Source: Aceticella autotrophica
GTDB taxonomy: Bacteria; Bacillota; Thermoanaerobacteria; Thermoanaerobacterales; Thermoanaerobacteraceae
Reading direction: 5' to 3'
NCBI RefSeq assembly: GCF_017357865.1
Contig: NZ_CP060096.1
Span: 310,001 to 374,000, forward strand
Length of the DNA: 64,000 nt
Shown: positions 33,640 through 42,662 of the stretch, in pieces
Layout: the number at the start of each line of letters is the position of its first letter
Numbering within the stretch: position 1 is the stretch's first letter
Notes under the pieces: model-generated
Told to the model about the DNA's origin: nothing
The model's input: the letters and a program-made list of their open reading frames with translations, nothing else
Databases searched by the model: none
Made by a program: the position numbers and the translations under genes

Positions 33640-34037
33640 TGATTAAGATTTTGATTTTAATTATCCTCTTTTTTGCTGCTGTAGAAGACATAAAAAAGAT
33701 GGAGGCAGGGTAGATGTATCCCACCTCCATCTTTGTTCTTTCTTTTGCCAATTTCTTTTTGAAGTCCTATATAAACTTGAAGTTTTATCTGCTTAATTCC
33801 TTTTTAGTATTTGCTGTCCTTTTTCTTTTCTGGCTTCTTGGAGGAATAGGCGGAGGAGACGTAAAAGTATTAACTGCGCTGTCTTTCTACGCTGGCTTTA
33901 AAATATGGGATATTCTTTTATTTTCATCTGTGGTTTTTCTCCTCTACTCTCTCATTCTGCGAAAGTTTAAAACGAAACTTCCTTTTATGCCTGCACTTTT
34001 TGTTGGAACACTAGTAGGTTTATTTATAGATTTTTGA
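33639..34037 (+). pseudogene. Prepilin peptidase gene with an in-frame stop
   Basis: ATG at 33639 overlaps the previous stop and starts MIKILILIILFFAAVEDIKK, holding the first catalytic Asp. TAG at 33711-33713 interrupts the frame, which then continues in phase MYPTSIFVLSFANFFLKSYI with the second aspartate box GGIGGGDVKVLTALSFYAG. Thus both catalytic parts exist but on two pieces. This is the third A24 peptidase of the window, decayed. The region after it (34038-34409) has a short adhesin-like tail frame ending IYDNSKSQIIGPKF at about 34177 and a GCCCTGCA/TGCAGGGC hairpin at 34184-34221, and no supported gene. Confidence 0.7.
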
Positions 34038-34515
34038 AAGAAACCAGGCTGTCTTCCCTTTATAAGAAGCAGCTGGCAGGTGGAGGAGTAAAAACAGCTA
34101 CAGATACTATCATCGTCAGGGTGAAAGGTTCAATATACGACAACTCAAAATCACAAATCATTGGTCCTAAATTTTGATATAACGGCCCTGCATGGAGAAA
34201 CTGCTCTGTGCAGGGCATAATTGGCATAATTATTTATTTATTATCCATTAATTTTTTATAGTATTTACTGTTTGCATTTTATAGAGTTTATAGGAAGGAA
34301 AGTTAAAATAAATAATTAAAAAGATTCTAGAGATGTTAAAAATGGAATATATAATTTAGTTTATTGTTTTTTTATTTTATTTTATAATTGCTGCTTTTTC
34401 GCAGCAAAAGGTAAGTTGTAAAATAAAGTGACGGAACAAGCAAAAATTGGACTCATGGTAAATCCGATGTATAATATTAAGTGAGAAAACAAAACAATAC
34501 AAAGGAGATTATACC

Positions 34516-35571
34516 ATGAGTCAATATGATAATATCATAGAATTGAGAAAATATAAACACCTTACAGCAAAAGAAAGATACAAAATAGAGATATTGCTGA
34601 AGGAAGGACTAAAACCTTATGAAATTGCACAACGAATGGGAAGAGGGACCAGGACAATTGAAAGAGAAGTAAATAGAGGGAAGGTAAGACTTCTAAATTC
34701 TGATTTAACATATAGAGAAGAGTACTGTGCAGATGCAGGACAGCGCATATATAATGAAAATGCAAAGAATAAAGGACCTGGTCTAAAGATAGGGAAAGAC
34801 CATAAACTGGTTAAATATATAGAAAACAAGATAATCAAAGAAAATTACTCACCTGATGCAGTAATTGGAGAGATAAAAAAAAAGAAAATAAAATTTAAAG
34901 CCCAAATATGTACAAAGACATTATATAACTATATAGATCGGGGTGATGTATTTCTAAAACTTACAAATAAAGATCTTCCCGTAAAAAAAGAAGGAAAAAA
35001 GAGAGACTATAAGAAAATAAAAATACCACATAAAAATCTTAAAGGAACAAGCATTGAAGAAAGACAACCAGAGGTAGATAACAGAAAAGAATATGGGCAC
35101 TGGGAAATGGATTGTGTTGTAGGAAAACGAGAAGGGAAAGGTGCGGTATTACTGGTATTAAGCGAAAGAAGCATACGAGAAGAAATCATTATTAAAATGC
35201 CGGCAAAGACGCAAGAATCAGTTATTGCATCACTTGACAGATTAGAAAGAAAATATGGAAAAGCATTTAAAGAGAAATTCAAAACAATAACGGTTGATAA
35301 TGGCAGTGAATTCTTGGATTATGAAGGAATAGAAAGGTCTATAAAGTATAAAGAAGAGAAAAGAGTCAAATTGTATTATGCACATCCTTATAGCTCATGG
35401 GAGCGAGGGACAAACGAAAATATCAACAAACTAATAAGGCGGTTTATACCAAAAGGGATGGATATAAGCAAGATAAGCAATGCGAGGATAAAATACATAG
35501 AAAATTGGATAAACAGCTATCCAAGGAGGATATTTGGATATAAATCAGCAAAAGATATGATGACTGCATAA
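34516..35571 (+). CDS. IS30-family transposase
   Basis: 351 residues, full length. N-terminal helix-turn-helix YKHLTAKERYKIEILLKEGL, then KPYEIAQRMGRGTRTIEREV. The DDE core is intact: Asp in YGHWEMDCVVGKREG, Asp in TVDNGSEFLDYEG, and Glu in PYSSWERGTNENINKLIRRF. It catalyses cut-and-join of the element. Start ATG behind AAAGGAG. Nearly identical to the interrupted copy at 40801, so the two arose recently. Confidence 0.95.
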   Translation: MSQYDNIIELRKYKHLTAKERYKIEILLKEGLKPYEIAQRMGRGTRTIEREVNRGKVRLLNSDLTYREEYCADAGQRIYNENAKNKGPGLKIGKDHKLVKYIENKIIKENYSPDAVIGEIKKKKIKFKAQICTKTLYNYIDRGDVFLKLTNKDLPVKKEGKKRDYKKIKIPHKNLKGTSIEERQPEVDNRKEYGHWEMDCVVGKREGKGAVLLVLSERSIREEIIIKMPAKTQESVIASLDRLERKYGKAFKEKFKTITVDNGSEFLDYEGIERSIKYKEEKRVKLYYAHPYSSWERGTNENINKLIRRFIPKGMDISKISNARIKYIENWINSYPRRIFGYKSAKDMMTA

Positions 35572-35589
35572 AAGGCAAAAACTATTTTA

Positions 35590-35740
35590 AGAATCCAGTT
35601 GACAACGAGCCTCTCCTATATGATGACCAGCCAGCGAGCCATCCCTCCATGCCCCCGAAGCATGTACAAGGAGAAAGGCTATGGGGCATAAATGGCTGGC
35701 TATCCAGTAAGGCTATCATACAGGAACCTCTCATTATAAA
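35590..35740 (+). other. Structured non-coding tail of IS30 copy 1
   Basis: Between the transposase stop and the right end, arms TCCTATATGAT/ATCATACAGGA (10 of 11 pairs), AGCCAT/ATGGCT and ATGCCCC/GGGGCAT nest along one axis. The same sequence occurs after the 3' part of copy 2 (45274-45424). No gene. It may be a terminator-like barrier or a regulatory RNA of the element. Confidence 0.5.
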
Positions 35741-35936
35741 CCGCACTTAAAAAACTTTTTGATTAGCTTTGCAATAAACCATATTGAAATGAAATAAGTA
35801 ATCAATTAACATTATACATATTTACCAAATATTTCACGTCACTTAAACTTGCAATTTTTATTTTTCGCAGCAATTATAAAATAATCTTGTATTATTGATA
35901 TGAATATGCTATATTATTTTATGTGGAGGTATGTGT

Positions 35937-36266
35937 ATGGATACTATCGGCATATATTTAAGAAAATTACGGATACAGCAAAATCTAAGCCTTAATGATG
36001 TGTTTGACCTTACCGGCATTACAACCACTCGTTTAAACCGGATTGAACGGGGTCAGGTAAAAGAACCTTCACCTATAGTATTAAAGAAATTATCAGATCT
36101 CTACAATGCTGATCTTATTAATTTATACAAAATGGCGGGTTATTTGGAAGTCAAAAATATTAATGAACGGGTATTTCCATTTCAGAATTATGAAGTTCTT
36201 GATAATGAAGAATGTGCATATATTCAGCAGACAATTGATTTTTTTGTGAAAAAAAATCACAGATAG
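35937..36266 (+). CDS. Xre-type helix-turn-helix regulator (R-M controller candidate)
   Basis: 109 residues. MDTIGIYLRKLRIQQNLSLN, then DVFDLTGITTTRLNRIERGQ, is a standard Xre/Cro DNA-binding domain; a short C-terminal part follows. ATG at 35937 is six bases after GTGGAGG. It lies 14 bp before a DNA methyltransferase gene, the position of controller proteins that delay restriction until methylation is established. Control of the following genes is inferred from position. Confidence 0.75.
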   Translation: MDTIGIYLRKLRIQQNLSLNDVFDLTGITTTRLNRIERGQVKEPSPIVLKKLSDLYNADLINLYKMAGYLEVKNINERVFPFQNYEVLDNEECAYIQQTIDFFVKKNHR

Positions 36267-36280
36267 AAAGGGGTGCTATT

Positions 36281-37333
36281 ATGAAATACAGGTTAGGCGA
36301 GCTTTTTTGCGGTCCCGGAGGGATTGCATGCGGAGCATTAAAAGCACGCAGTTCTGATAATGAACATGTTATTGTTCATGAATGGGCAACTGATTATGAT
36401 AAAGATACTTGTGAAACATACCGTTACAACATCTGTCCCGATCGTCCGGAAACAGTTTTCCATGAAGATATACGCAAATTAAATATGGATAAATTATCAC
36501 ATATTGATGCTTTAGCATTTGGATTTCCCTGCAATGATTTCAGTGTAGTAGGCGAACAAAAAGGAATGAACGGTGTCTATGGGCCCTTGTATTCCTATGG
36601 CGTAAAAGCTTTAAAAAAATTTAAACCAATATGGTTTTTTGCAGAAAATGTCGGGGGTCTTCGCAATGCAAATGATGGGAAAGCTTTTACTAAAATATTG
36701 GATGAACTAAGGGGAGTTGGATATACTATTACTCCGCATTTATATAAATTTGAACAGTATGGGATACCGCAGTCACGCCATCGAATTATTATTGTTGGAA
36801 TACGTAATGATATAGATGTAACTTTTAGAGTGCCGTCGCCTGCTCCATATTCATATATTGACAATACTTGCCGTACTGCACTTGAAATTCCACCAATATC
36901 TGAAAATGCACCTAATAATGAAAAAACTAAGCAATCTAAAACTGTAATAGAGAGACTTATGCATATTAGGCCTGGAGAAAATGCTTTTACTGCAAATTTG
37001 CCTCCGGAACTTCGGCTCAATGTAACAGGAGCAAAGATAAGTCAGATTTACAAACGATTAGATCCTGACAGACCTGCATATACTGTCACTGGAAGCGGTG
37101 GAGGCGGAACACATATTTATCACTGGTCAGAACCGAGAGCATTGACTAACAGGGAAAGGGCAAGACTACAAACTTTTCCTGATTCATACGTTTTTATAGG
37201 ATCAAAAGAGAGTGTACGCAAGCAGATTGGAATGGCTGTTCCTTGTCAAGGTGCTAAAATCATTTTTGAAGCAATTCTTAACTCATTTGCTGAAATTGAG
37301 TATGAAAGCATAGAGCCGAATATTAATGAATAA
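36281..37333 (+). CDS. DNA (cytosine-5)-methyltransferase
   Basis: 350 residues. Motif I LGELFCGPGGIACGAL near the N-terminus, catalytic motif IV AFGFPCNDFSVVGEQ (Cys near residue 84), motif VI FFAENVGGLRN, motif VIII QSRHRIIIVGIR and the C-terminal PAYTVTGSGGGGTHIYHW with RARLQTFPD, all in m5C-methylase order. It protects the host sites against the nucleases encoded next to it. Good AGAAAGGGG site. A nearby vsr gene fits a cytosine-methylating system. Confidence 0.93.
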   Translation: MKYRLGELFCGPGGIACGALKARSSDNEHVIVHEWATDYDKDTCETYRYNICPDRPETVFHEDIRKLNMDKLSHIDALAFGFPCNDFSVVGEQKGMNGVYGPLYSYGVKALKKFKPIWFFAENVGGLRNANDGKAFTKILDELRGVGYTITPHLYKFEQYGIPQSRHRIIIVGIRNDIDVTFRVPSPAPYSYIDNTCRTALEIPPISENAPNNEKTKQSKTVIERLMHIRPGENAFTANLPPELRLNVTGAKISQIYKRLDPDRPAYTVTGSGGGGTHIYHWSEPRALTNRERARLQTFPDSYVFIGSKESVRKQIGMAVPCQGAKIIFEAILNSFAEIEYESIEPNINE

Positions 37334-37348
37334 GCAGGTGATTTATTA

Positions 37349-38305
37349 ATGCTTAATTTACCCTTAATAGAACAAACATTAATTAGACCTATTTTAAGCG
37401 GAGCGCAGGAACTTTTGATTATTTCTGGTTATGCAACGCCTACTATGGCATCATGGCATATGACAAAAATAAGAGAACTTAATCTGCCGCCGGTCAGAAT
37501 AAAGCTGATAGTAGGCATGACAAATTTTGACGGATTAACAATTGATGTTCATGAAGGATTTAAACAATTGGCAACTGCAGAGTTAAAGAGCGGCTTATCT
37601 GAATTTCAGTGCCAGTATATATTCCAAGGAGCTCCTGTACACAGCAAATTATATATTTGGATGAGAAACGACGAGCCTGCTGAAGCATATACAGGCTCTG
37701 CAAATTATACACAGGCTGGATTCAGTTTAGGAAGACGTGAATATATTGTACCGTGTGATGCGCATAATGCTTTTGAATACTTCATTGAAGCAGAGCACGA
37801 CTCTATTTACTGCACGCATTCAGAAGTTGAGGAAAACATTATATTGAAACAAAGAAGTTCAGTACTTGAGGCAGAAAATGGAAATATTCAGATTTTAAGC
37901 GGCCATGGTATTAAAAGTGTTAAACTATCTTTGCTGGCCAGAGACGGTGAGACAGGGAGAAGGTCAGGTCTTAATTGGGGGCAACGTAAAGACCGGGAAC
38001 CCAATCAGGCATATATACCATTGCCTGCAAGAATTGCCCGTTCAGGTTTTTTCCCTTTGCAGAGGCAACATTTTTCCGTAATAACCGATGATAACAAGCA
38101 CTTGATTCTCAGGGTTGAACAGCAGAATGACAAAGCAATTACTACACCAATGAACAATTCGCTTTTAGGAGAATATTTCAGAAGCAGAATAGGAGTTGTA
38201 AACGGCGGATATATAAATCGTTCTGATTTAGAACGTTATGGAAGAACAGATGTGGATTTTTATAAACTTGATGATGAACATTTTTACATGGATTTTTCGG
38301 TATAA
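37349..38305 (+). CDS. NgoFVII-family restriction endonuclease (PLD fold)
   Basis: 318 residues. The N-terminal half is a phospholipase-D-type nuclease domain with APVHSKLYIWMRNDEPAEAY, then TGSANYTQAG, giving the HxK and downstream SxN residues. This layout is that of NgoFVII-type type II restriction enzymes that work with an m5C methylase. The C-terminal half (about 190-318) would recognise DNA. It starts 15 bp after the methylase gene and is presumably in the same operon. Confidence 0.8.
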   Translation: MLNLPLIEQTLIRPILSGAQELLIISGYATPTMASWHMTKIRELNLPPVRIKLIVGMTNFDGLTIDVHEGFKQLATAELKSGLSEFQCQYIFQGAPVHSKLYIWMRNDEPAEAYTGSANYTQAGFSLGRREYIVPCDAHNAFEYFIEAEHDSIYCTHSEVEENIILKQRSSVLEAENGNIQILSGHGIKSVKLSLLARDGETGRRSGLNWGQRKDREPNQAYIPLPARIARSGFFPLQRQHFSVITDDNKHLILRVEQQNDKAITTPMNNSLLGEYFRSRIGVVNGGYINRSDLERYGRTDVDFYKLDDEHFYMDFSV

Positions 38306-38361
38306 TAAATAATTATCAGATTACATATATACATTAGTAAAATAATTTTTAGGTGATGATT

Positions 38362-39924
38362 ATGATAAATTATTGGTGGGTGACACGTCCCAAGAGGAGA
38401 TTGAATTCAATACCCGAAATATTAGCGGCATTTTCAGAAATATCTTTAGATCAGGAGTGGCATGGCCAGCGTAATGTTCATTTGACTCTGGAAGATGCTT
38501 TGGAAGATACAGGACTTAAACGAAAGGGAGAACGTCGTGATCAAACTGGAGGAGGAGCACGTACATATAAGGCATGGCTTGTTAGTCTCGGCCTTATTTT
38601 TATACAGGAATCAACCCATAGAATAAAGTTAACTCTTGCCGGAGAAGCAATAATGGCAGGTGAATCTCCTGTAGAAATTTTAAAAAAACAGATTTTGAGA
38701 TATCAATTTCCTTCTTCTTTTTCTATCAGCAGAGGAGTTAATGTTGCCCCGCGTTTTAAAATTCGTCCGTTCAGGTTTATGCTTCGTCTTTTAAGTGACC
38801 CTGCTGTTGAAAGTTTATCAGAAGAAGAAATTGCTAAAGTTGTTATTGTTGAAGCCGAAAATGAAACAGATGCCTGCTATAAGCATGTTGTGGAACAACT
38901 GCATAAATTCAGATGTAATGGAGATAAGAGTTTGTCTTCTGACTTTTTTGACAAATATTCACCAGGCAGCGGTAAGGTTAATCCCAACCATCCTTTCAGT
39001 CACTTGCTTGATATAGCCAATACTTTTATTAACTGGATTGAATATACACAGATAGCAAAGAGGGATGAGGATGATAAAAGAGTCCGCATAATAGAAGATA
39101 AACAGAATGAAGTCTCAAGTATTCTTTCTGATGTTCCGCCATTTATAGACAGACCGCATCAGCATGAATATTTTCAGCGCAAATATGGTCTTGACCTTAA
39201 ACGTAAAAAAGACACACGCAACCTGACGGAGTCAAAAACTATAACTGCAGAAATAATTGCTGAGCAGAAAATAAAACAGGCTTTTATAAGCGAATCTTTA
39301 AAATCTCCGATTGGAAAAATTACTTCAAGTCTTGTAGAAACAATTTCTCTTCAAACTGGAATAGATGAGAAATTAGTAGAAGAAGTTTTATTGAGGCTGT
39401 ATCCACACGGAGCAATTGGCTCGTTTATGACTGAATATTTTGAAATGTCATTTAAAGGACGTGATGAAGCGACAGAATTTGAAAATGTGACAGCTGAATT
39501 ATTTAAAATTGTTTTTGGATTTGATGCAAAGCATATAGGTTCAATAGGATTAACCCCAGATGTTCTTCTGCTTTCTGATGTTGAGGGTTATGCAGGCATA
39601 ATTGACAACAAGGCATACAGCAAATATACCATAAGTAACGATCATCATAACCGAATGGTACATAACTACATTCGTAATATAAAAAATTATTACAGCGGTT
39701 CATACCCTCTTGCTTTTTTTTCTTACATTGCAGGAGGTTTTGGTAGAAATATAAACACGCAAATTCGTAATATTGCAAAAGAAACGTCTGTACATGGCAG
39801 TGCAATGAGTGTATCAAATATGATTAAGCTTGTTGAATTTCATTCCAGGACTCCTTTTAGTCACAAGCATCTTAGAGATATATTTTCAGTTGACAGGCTA
39901 ATTTTAATTTCTGATTTGGAGTAA
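38362..39924 (+). CDS. AlwI/FokI-like restriction endonuclease
   Basis: 520 residues from ATG 38362 (ATG 38353 possible). N-terminal winged-helix-like recognition region (YWWVTRPKRRLNSIPEILAA). The C-terminal nuclease has a PD-(D/E)xK core: FENVTAELFKIVFGFDAKHI, then GLTPDVLLL and AGIIDNKAYSKYTIS, resembling the cleavage domains of AlwI- and FokI-type enzymes. Two unrelated nucleases for one methylase is unusual; this one may cut a related site, or its own methylase may be lost. Family assignment is by pattern. Confidence 0.65.
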   Translation: MINYWWVTRPKRRLNSIPEILAAFSEISLDQEWHGQRNVHLTLEDALEDTGLKRKGERRDQTGGGARTYKAWLVSLGLIFIQESTHRIKLTLAGEAIMAGESPVEILKKQILRYQFPSSFSISRGVNVAPRFKIRPFRFMLRLLSDPAVESLSEEEIAKVVIVEAENETDACYKHVVEQLHKFRCNGDKSLSSDFFDKYSPGSGKVNPNHPFSHLLDIANTFINWIEYTQIAKRDEDDKRVRIIEDKQNEVSSILSDVPPFIDRPHQHEYFQRKYGLDLKRKKDTRNLTESKTITAEIIAEQKIKQAFISESLKSPIGKITSSLVETISLQTGIDEKLVEEVLLRLYPHGAIGSFMTEYFEMSFKGRDEATEFENVTAELFKIVFGFDAKHIGSIGLTPDVLLLSDVEGYAGIIDNKAYSKYTISNDHHNRMVHNYIRNIKNYYSGSYPLAFFSYIAGGFGRNINTQIRNIAKETSVHGSAMSVSNMIKLVEFHSRTPFSHKHLRDIFSVDRLILISDLE

Positions 39925-39937
39925 GCGGTGATAAAAT

Positions 39938-40372
39938 ATGGACAATCATTCAAAAGAAATAAGAAGCTATAATATGTCACAAATAAAAAGCAAGGATAAT
40001 AAGCTTGAATTGCTTGTAAGAAAATATTTGTTCAGCAAAGGATTTCGATATAGGAAGAATGCAAAAAATCTTCCAGGATCACCGGATATAGTTCTGCCAA
40101 AATACAAAACTGTAATTTTTATTAATGGCTGTTTTTGGCATATGCATGAAGGATGTCAGTATTCTGTTAAGCCAAAATCAAATGAAGAATATTGGTCTGA
40201 AAAACTGCTTAGAAATAAGGAAAGGGACAATAAAAATCAAGAACTGCTTAGACGGATGGGATGGAATGTAATAATTGTATGGGAGTGTGAATTGAAAAGG
40301 GATAAAAAAGATATACGTTTAAATATGCTATATAATCAAATAAAAGAAGGTGTTATAAAAAATAACTATTGA
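39938..40372 (+). CDS. vsr: Vsr DNA mismatch endonuclease
   Basis: 144 residues. RSYNMSQIKSKDNKLELLVR, then KGFRYRKNAKNLPGSPDIVL and PKYKTVIFINGCFWHMHEGC, are hallmarks of very-short-patch-repair nicking enzymes, which cut at T:G mismatches made when 5-methylcytosine deaminates. Catalytic Asp in SPDIVL and the zinc/His region CFWHMHEGC are intact. It sits in the R-M island with an m5C methylase, its usual partner. Starts 13 bp after the preceding stop. Confidence 0.93.
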   Translation: MDNHSKEIRSYNMSQIKSKDNKLELLVRKYLFSKGFRYRKNAKNLPGSPDIVLPKYKTVIFINGCFWHMHEGCQYSVKPKSNEEYWSEKLLRNKERDNKNQELLRRMGWNVIIVWECELKRDKKDIRLNMLYNQIKEGVIKNNY

Positions 40373-40383
40373 AAGGAGTTTTA

Positions 40384-40605
40384 ATGATGTCTGTTAAACC
40401 TTGCTGTATTATAGACCGATTTGAAGGTGACTGGGCAGTGATTGAGTACGGAGAAAAATTCTTTAACTTTCCAAAAGAACTTCTTCCTAAAGACGCAAAA
40501 GAAGGCGATGTGCTTTCATTCTATGTCCAAATAGACAAAAAAGAAACAGAAAAGCGCAAAAAGATAATTGAAGACCTTGCAAGAGATTTATTTGTAGATG
40601 AATAA
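40384..40605 (+). CDS. DUF3006-family small protein
   Basis: 73 residues: MMSVKPCCIIDRFEGDWAVI, then EYGEKFFNFPKELLPKDAKE and GDVLSFYVQID, a short beta-barrel-like pattern of DUF3006. Function unknown. Good AAAGGAG site. It ends the R-M island. The next 90 bp up to the second IS30 hold no gene. Confidence 0.75.
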   Translation: MMSVKPCCIIDRFEGDWAVIEYGEKFFNFPKELLPKDAKEGDVLSFYVQIDKKETEKRKKIIEDLARDLFVDE

Positions 40606-40800
40606 AAGATAAGAGTTTTATTGTTGTAATTTATTGTAATATTAACAATTTCTTTTTTTTATATTATTTTTTATATTACTCTGTGATTTAGAATGGTAAG
40701 TTGTAAAATAAAGTGACGGAACAAGCAAAAATTGGACTCATGGTAAATCCGATGTATAATATTAAGTGAGAAAACAAAACAATACAAAGGAGATTATACC

Positions 40801-41678
40801 ATGAGTCAATATGATAATATCATAAAATTGAGAAAATATAAACACCTTACAGCAAAAGAAAGATACAAAATAGAGATATTGCTGAAGGAAGGACTAAAAC
40901 CTTATGAAATTGCACAACGAATGGGAAGAGGGACCAGGACAATTGAAAGAGAAGTAAATAGAGGGAAGGTAAGACTTCTAAATTCTGATTTAACATATAG
41001 AGAAGAGTACTGTGCAGATGCAGGACAGCGCATATATAATGAAAATGCAAAGAATAAAGGACCTGGTCTAAAGATAGGGAAAGACCATAAACTGGTTAAA
41101 TATATAGAAAACAAGATAATCAAAGAAAATTACTCACCTGATGCAGTAATTGGAGAGATAAAAAAAAAGAAAATAAAATTTAAAGCCCAAATATGTACAA
41201 AGACATTATATAACTATATAGATCGGGGTGATGTATTTCTAAAACTTACAAATAAAGATCTTCCCGTAAAAAAAGAAGGAAAAAAGAGAGACTATAAGAA
41301 AATAAAAATACCACATAAAAATCTTAAAGGAACAAGCATTGAAGAAAGACAACCAGAGGTAGATAACAGAAAAGAATATGGGCACTGGGAAATGGATTGT
41401 GTTGTAGGAAAACGAGAAGGGAAAGGTGCGGTATTACTGGTATTAAGCGAAAGAAGCATACGAGAAGAAATCATTATTAAAATGCCGGCAAAGACGCAAG
41501 AATCAGTTATTGCATCACTTGACAGATTAGAAAGAAAATATGGAAAAGCATTTAAAGAGAAATTCAAAACAATAACGGTTGATAATGGCAGTGAATTCTT
41601 GGATTATGAAGGAATAGAAAGGTCTATAAAGTATAAAGAAGAGAAAAGAGTAAAATTGTATTATGCACATCCTTATAG
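40801..41678 (+). pseudogene. IS30 transposase, 5' part (interrupted)
   Basis: Identical to the intact transposase except for about one residue (Lys for Glu near residue 10) through YYAHPYS. The frame then runs eight codons into the transposon end and stops at 41706. It lacks the catalytic Glu, which lies in the right-hand fragment at 45078-45255, so it is inactive unless the transposon leaves precisely. Confidence 0.92.
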
Positions 41679-41859
41679 TGTTATACAGCAAATTATTTCA
41701 ATATAAAAAATGATATAAAAAGCAAAATAATTTAACCTTATCCATTATGTAAAGTTAATTAATTTTCATATCCATGTATAAGATTGGTTAATCTTGCCTA
41801 CAATTATAGAAAAAAATAATGGGGCGGTAAAATTAATTACCTCCCCAAGAAAGGTCACA

Positions 41860-42432
41860 ATGATAATTATAGCCTTTCCAATTAAAAATATACATGAATA
41901 TATCGAAAATAAATCATATTTGTACATAGATACACCATCTGGATGCCCTAATTGCAATTACAACGGTAAATTGCACAGGCATGGCTATTACTGCAGGGGT
42001 GTCTTTATCGACAATAATTGCATAGATATTACCATAGCAAGAGTTATTTGTCCTGTATGCCATAAAACACATGCTTTAATACCGGACTTTTTAGTGCCAT
42101 ATTTCATCTATCCTTTATCTGTTATTCTAACTTCCTTGAAAAAAATATTTATCGATGGACATGGCACTACATATGTTGCTGATGAGATCATTAAAGAGTT
42201 TAATTTGTCTTTTGTGAAACAGCAAAATATCAGTTATTTCAAAATGAGATTTCTCTCGATTATGAATTATATTCACAGCTTTTTTGCTAATTTTCAAGAA
42301 TACATTGAAACAATGAACAGTTTATCACCTAAAACTTTGATAAGCAATATTTATAAATATACAAAAGAAAAGGTAAAGTTTAATTTACACTATTTTGATT
42401 TGATGAAAGTACATTTTTTCAAAAAAGTTTAG
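41860..42432 (+). CDS. DUF6431-like zinc-binding transposon protein
   Basis: About 190 residues from ATG 41860 (AAAGG five bases upstream; a TTG at 41794 is possible). CPNCNYNGKLHRHGYYCRG and ICPVCHKTHALIPDFLVPYF give two CxxC pairs with histidines, a zinc ribbon, followed by a helical part with a helix-turn-helix look (IIKEFNLSFVKQQNISYFKM). Proteins of this kind accompany similar DDE/ATPase transposons. A role in target choice, like TniQ, is only a guess. The next 230 bp up to the transposase are AT-rich and empty. Confidence 0.6.
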   Translation: MIIIAFPIKNIHEYIENKSYLYIDTPSGCPNCNYNGKLHRHGYYCRGVFIDNNCIDITIARVICPVCHKTHALIPDFLVPYFIYPLSVILTSLKKIFIDGHGTTYVADEIIKEFNLSFVKQQNISYFKMRFLSIMNYIHSFFANFQEYIETMNSLSPKTLISNIYKYTKEKVKFNLHYFDLMKVHFFKKV

Positions 42433-42662
42433 ACTTAATTCTTGGTAGATTTTTTTTGCTTTTTTGCAAAAGTCATATTTTATCATAATTTAATCGCTAT
42501 TTTTGACTGTATAATTATTTTAATTCGATTAAAAATGTTTAATCTGAATTTGTCTATGTAAATTTATCTAATTCGCATTTTATTTCTCCACATAACATTT
42601 GTGAATGCACCATCATTATCCAGTTAATAATACTTTCAAAGATAATTGAGGAGGCTTTTAGA

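Larger units (their letters stand above)
34410..35861 (+). mobile_element. IS30-family insertion sequence, copy 1 (intact)
   Basis: The element runs from GGTAAGTTGTAAAATAAAGT to the CACGTCACTTAAACTTGCAA end; GTGACG near the left end and CGTCAC near the right end are inverted. The flanks share TTTTTCGCAGCAA on both sides, an apparent 13-bp target duplication. Rejoining the flanks recreates a perfect 15-bp terminator-like hairpin (TATAATTGCTGC arm), which fits the IS30 liking for palindromic targets. A promoter TTGGAC-17-TATAAT (34447-34475) drives the transposase. Confidence 0.85.
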
